DNA of 7,154 nt from Nitrososphaerota archaeon (lineage in GTDB: Archaea > Thermoproteota > Nitrososphaeria > Nitrososphaerales > Nitrosopumilaceae): positions 1-7,154 of the forward strand of contig JAGWGS010000068.1 in the NCBI GenBank assembly GCA_028867235.1. Direction: 5' to 3'. The position numbers and the translations under genes are program-made. A model generated the notes under the pieces. That model searched no databases, had not been told where the DNA came from, and was given only the letters and a program-made list of their open reading frames with translations. Below, in pieces: positions 5,528 through 7,154 of the stretch (position 1 is the stretch's first letter; every line of letters begins with the position of its first letter).

Positions 5528-6273
5528 GTTGATTCGAGAATTCGTGTATCTTTTTTTCCAGAATCGCGGAGTTGGCGAATCTTATCTAATGATTGAGTAG
5601 CTAATCTTGCTGCATCTCTTCCTGTCTTTGCAGTTCCAATTCCACAGTTAAATGAGATGTCATATTTTTGTTTTATAATTTCAAGAAATTGAGTTATATC
5701 ATCTTTGTTTGCTTGGGAGCTTACTATCATAAAATTGTCTCCACCCATAAAAAATGCAAGTGAATTTTTTTGTAAGAAAAAATCAGACATTTCAGAATAT
5801 AGTTTTATGACAAGTGATGATACCTCATAAGGTGATTTTTTTGCAGAAACTGATGTAGAGCCATCCACATCCATGTGTATAATTTGAACCAAATCTACAT
5901 CTTTTTTCAGAGGGAATCCAAAGATATCATAATCCTTGTTCAGGCTTGCTTTAGATCGCCTTGCCTTGTCTGCATTTACACTTGCTTCTAGAGGGGTATT
6001 TCCTTGTCCTATAGACATGGATAATCCCAAATCAAACAATTTTATCAATTGTTTTTGAATTTCAGCATGATCATCTACTGAAAGGCCATTTGTTATTATG
6101 AATATTTCATCGAATCTATTTGGAAATGCAAGACAATTTTTTTGAGAAAATAAATTTTGAATCTCTTTGTATAGTTGTGCTTGAAGTATCTGTAACCTGT
6201 GTTCTCTATCACTACCAAGAGTCAGAGTCCATGGTCCATATCCAGTAATCTTGATTATAGTCATCTGTATCAT
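5521..6273 (-). CDS. arfA: GTP cyclohydrolase III (GTP cyclohydrolase IIa)
   Basis: This enzyme opens the imidazole ring of GTP and releases pyrophosphate, giving the formylamino-pyrimidine (FAPy) nucleotide with the formyl group retained. This is the first archaeal step to riboflavin and F420. The 250 residues form two tandem cyclase/GGDEF-like palm halves. Landmarks are GYGPWT at 11-16, DREHRLQILQAQLY at 22-35, NRFDE at 52-56, HMDVDGST at 133-140, the GGDEF-like FMGGDNFM at 175-182, and GIGTAKTGRDAA at 211-222. The length is close to the Methanocaldococcus enzyme, which from memory begins MIQITV. The start at 6273 (MIQMTI) matches that, and its ATG overlaps the ribH stop as ATGA, so it was preferred over ATG 6264. 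The enzyme leaves a formyl group that a separate deformylase must remove; no recognisable ArfB is in the window. Confidence 0.93.
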   Translation of the reverse strand: MIQMTIIKITGYGPWTLTLGSDREHRLQILQAQLYKEIQNLFSQKNCLAFPNRFDEIFIITNGLSVDDHAEIQKQLIKLFDLGLSMSIGQGNTPLEASVNADKARRSKASLNKDYDIFGFPLKKDVDLVQIIHMDVDGSTSVSAKKSPYEVSSLVIKLYSEMSDFFLQKNSLAFFMGGDNFMIVSSQANKDDITQFLEIIKQKYDISFNCGIGTAKTGRDAARLATQSLDKIRQLRDSGKKDTRILESTC

Positions 6274-6686
6274 TTTCTAATCTTTTCCAATTCATCAAAT
6301 AATTTCTTGGCAGCTTCTACAGCTCTTTCAGATACAGGTCGGATTCTTTGATGCGCTTGTCTGTCACTCATTCCAGGACCAGTTATTCCCAAAGTTACTG
6401 GTTTTTGATATTTTATAGAGAGATCTGCTAATATCTTTGCAGTTACATTTGAGATTAGCTCATCATGTTTAGTTTGTCCTTTAATTACTGCTCCAATAGT
6501 TACTACCGCATCAACATCTTTTCTTTGTAGTAATACATCAATCAAAAGAGGCATATCAAATACTCCAGGTACTCTACATATATGGCTGACATTTATTTTC
6601 AATACACTTGCTTTTTCTCTAGCAAGTTCAAGCATTTTTGAAGTCACTTCACTATTAAACTCAGCAGCAACAATTGCTATATTCAA
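6270..6686 (-). CDS. ribH: 6,7-dimethyl-8-ribityllumazine synthase
   Basis: Lumazine synthase condenses 5-amino-6-ribitylaminouracil with 3,4-dihydroxy-2-butanone 4-phosphate, the penultimate riboflavin step. The 138-residue length is typical of archaeal forms. Active-site landmarks are AEFN at 8-11 (ring stacking), VPGVFDMP at 39-46, and GAVIKGQTKHDELI at 65-78, with the catalytic histidine H74 and the substrate-binding GxT-H segment. GITGPGMSDRQAHQRI follows at 100-115, with the arginine region expected to bind phosphate. The start codon is TTG at 6686, not ATG. In-frame codons upstream reach a stop within five codons, and a GGGAG Shine-Dalgarno lies eight bases upstream, so TTG is the first usable start and fits the family N-terminus. 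The gene starts two bases after the ribB stop, and its own stop overlaps the arfA ATG. Confidence 0.95.
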   Translation of the reverse strand: MNIAIVAAEFNSEVTSKMLELAREKASVLKINVSHICRVPGVFDMPLLIDVLLQRKDVDAVVTIGAVIKGQTKHDELISNVTAKILADLSIKYQKPVTLGITGPGMSDRQAHQRIRPVSERAVEAAKKLFDELEKIRK

Positions 6687-6688
6687 TC

Positions 6689-7154
6689 TTAATTCTCCCT
6701 AGCAAGTTTGACAAGTTCGGTACCATCAAAATATGGTATAGCATTATTTTTTGCATATTCTTGTGCCTTTTTAGTAGATAATGCAGTATATGTTTGAGAA
6801 TCTAACATTTCACATATTGCTGTAACTGGCGAAAGTCCTGCGAGTTTCATCAGATAAATCGACATTTCAGTATGCCCAAGCCTAGTGGACAATAATCCTT
6901 CTGATGCTATAAGTAATGGCACATGACCAGGTGTTCTAAAGTTTGAATTGAAAATTTCTTTTTTGTCAGATTTATTATTTTTGAATAGTTGAGACATTTC
7001 GTAAATAGTAAGTGCTCTATCTTTGTCGGTAATCCCGGTAAATGTATCCTTGTGATTGATTGAAATTGAAAATGATGGTCTATCCCCATAAGGTGCAGTA
7101 CCAATAATCATCTTTTTTAATCCAGAGTCAAAATTTTGTGATTTAGAGAGAATT
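6689..7154 (-). CDS. ribB: 3,4-dihydroxy-2-butanone 4-phosphate synthase (5' partial)
   Basis: RibB converts ribulose 5-phosphate to 3,4-dihydroxy-2-butanone 4-phosphate plus formate, giving the carbon unit used by RibH. The frame stays open from the right window edge to the stop at 6689, about 154 codons. The ATG at 7111 is internal: 14 in-frame codons without a stop precede it, and the family is usually 200-220 residues. The missing N-terminus of roughly 60-70 residues would carry the acidic catalytic RExE-type loop. Seen motifs are TGITDKDRALTI, RTPGHVPLL, STRLGHTEMSIYLMKLAGL and ICEML, all matching the conserved C-terminal two thirds, including the catalytic HTE segment. No GTP cyclohydrolase II domain is fused, as the frame ends right after the RibB domain. 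It is the first visible gene of the riboflavin operon; the promoter must lie beyond the window. Confidence 0.95.
   Translation of the reverse strand, partial: ILSKSQNFDSGLKKMIIGTAPYGDRPSFSISINHKDTFTGITDKDRALTIYEMSQLFKNNKSDKKEIFNSNFRTPGHVPLLIASEGLLSTRLGHTEMSIYLMKLAGLSPVTAICEMLDSQTYTALSTKKAQEYAKNNAIPYFDGTELVKLAREN
6695..6699 (-). promoter_or_regulatory. Shine-Dalgarno deciding the TTG start of ribH
   Basis: On the minus strand this reads GGGAG, eight bases before the TTG at 6686, and lies within the last codons of ribB. In the ribH frame a TAG stop occurs four codons upstream of the TTG and no ATG or GTG lies between, so the site fixes the unusual start. Confidence 0.65.

Noticed and set aside
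6907..7104. Second minus-strand frame within ribB, possibly a frameshift
   Set aside because: The RibB motifs run uninterrupted in the other frame to the window edge, so there is no break to explain.
7109..7111. ATG 7111 as the true start of ribB
   Set aside because: It would remove the catalytic N-terminal third, and the frame is open upstream to the window edge; the gene is simply cut by the window.

Overview
The window looks like chromosomal DNA of an AT-rich member of the Nitrososphaeria (Thaumarchaeota), probably close to marine Nitrosopumilus-type lineages. The assignment rests on protein content: archaeal transcription factor E (TFE), the archaea-specific tRNA methyltransferase Trm56, an AbrB-PhoU fusion, an archaeal-type HflX and the archaeal route into riboflavin (GTP cyclohydrolase III plus a stand-alone reductase). 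TATA-like boxes about 27 bases upstream of several start codons also fit. The genus-level guess is inference. Genes are tightly packed, and no mobile element, CRISPR array, tRNA or rRNA was seen.

Left part (1-3709). A PUA-domain protein gene runs off the left edge on the minus strand. A 99-base divergent promoter region follows, then four plus-strand genes: a PhoU-family regulator with an N-terminal AbrB domain, the GTPase HflX, tRNA C56 2'-O-methyltransferase Trm56 (overlapping the end of hflX), and tfe, which has its own TATA-like box. The group covers phosphate regulation, ribosome-associated GTPase function, tRNA modification and transcription initiation.

Right part (3706-7154). Five minus-strand genes form one compact riboflavin operon, read right to left: ribB (5' end beyond the window), ribH, arfA (GTP cyclohydrolase III), an unassigned amidohydrolase, and arfC (reductase). 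Spacers are 2 bases or less, or the genes overlap by 4, 7 and 14 bases. ArfA opens the GTP imidazole ring. ArfC reduces the ribose side chain. RibB supplies the four-carbon unit that RibH condenses to lumazine. Two hydrolytic steps have no classical enzyme here: deformylation (ArfB) and pyrimidine deamination.

The most interesting point is the amidohydrolase between arfA and arfC. It has an intact metal and catalytic signature of the nucleobase/SAH-deaminase branch and is co-translated with pathway enzymes. It is a good candidate for one of the two hydrolytic steps, with the deaminase my first choice. The operon and the tfe unit converge, and their stop codons overlap.
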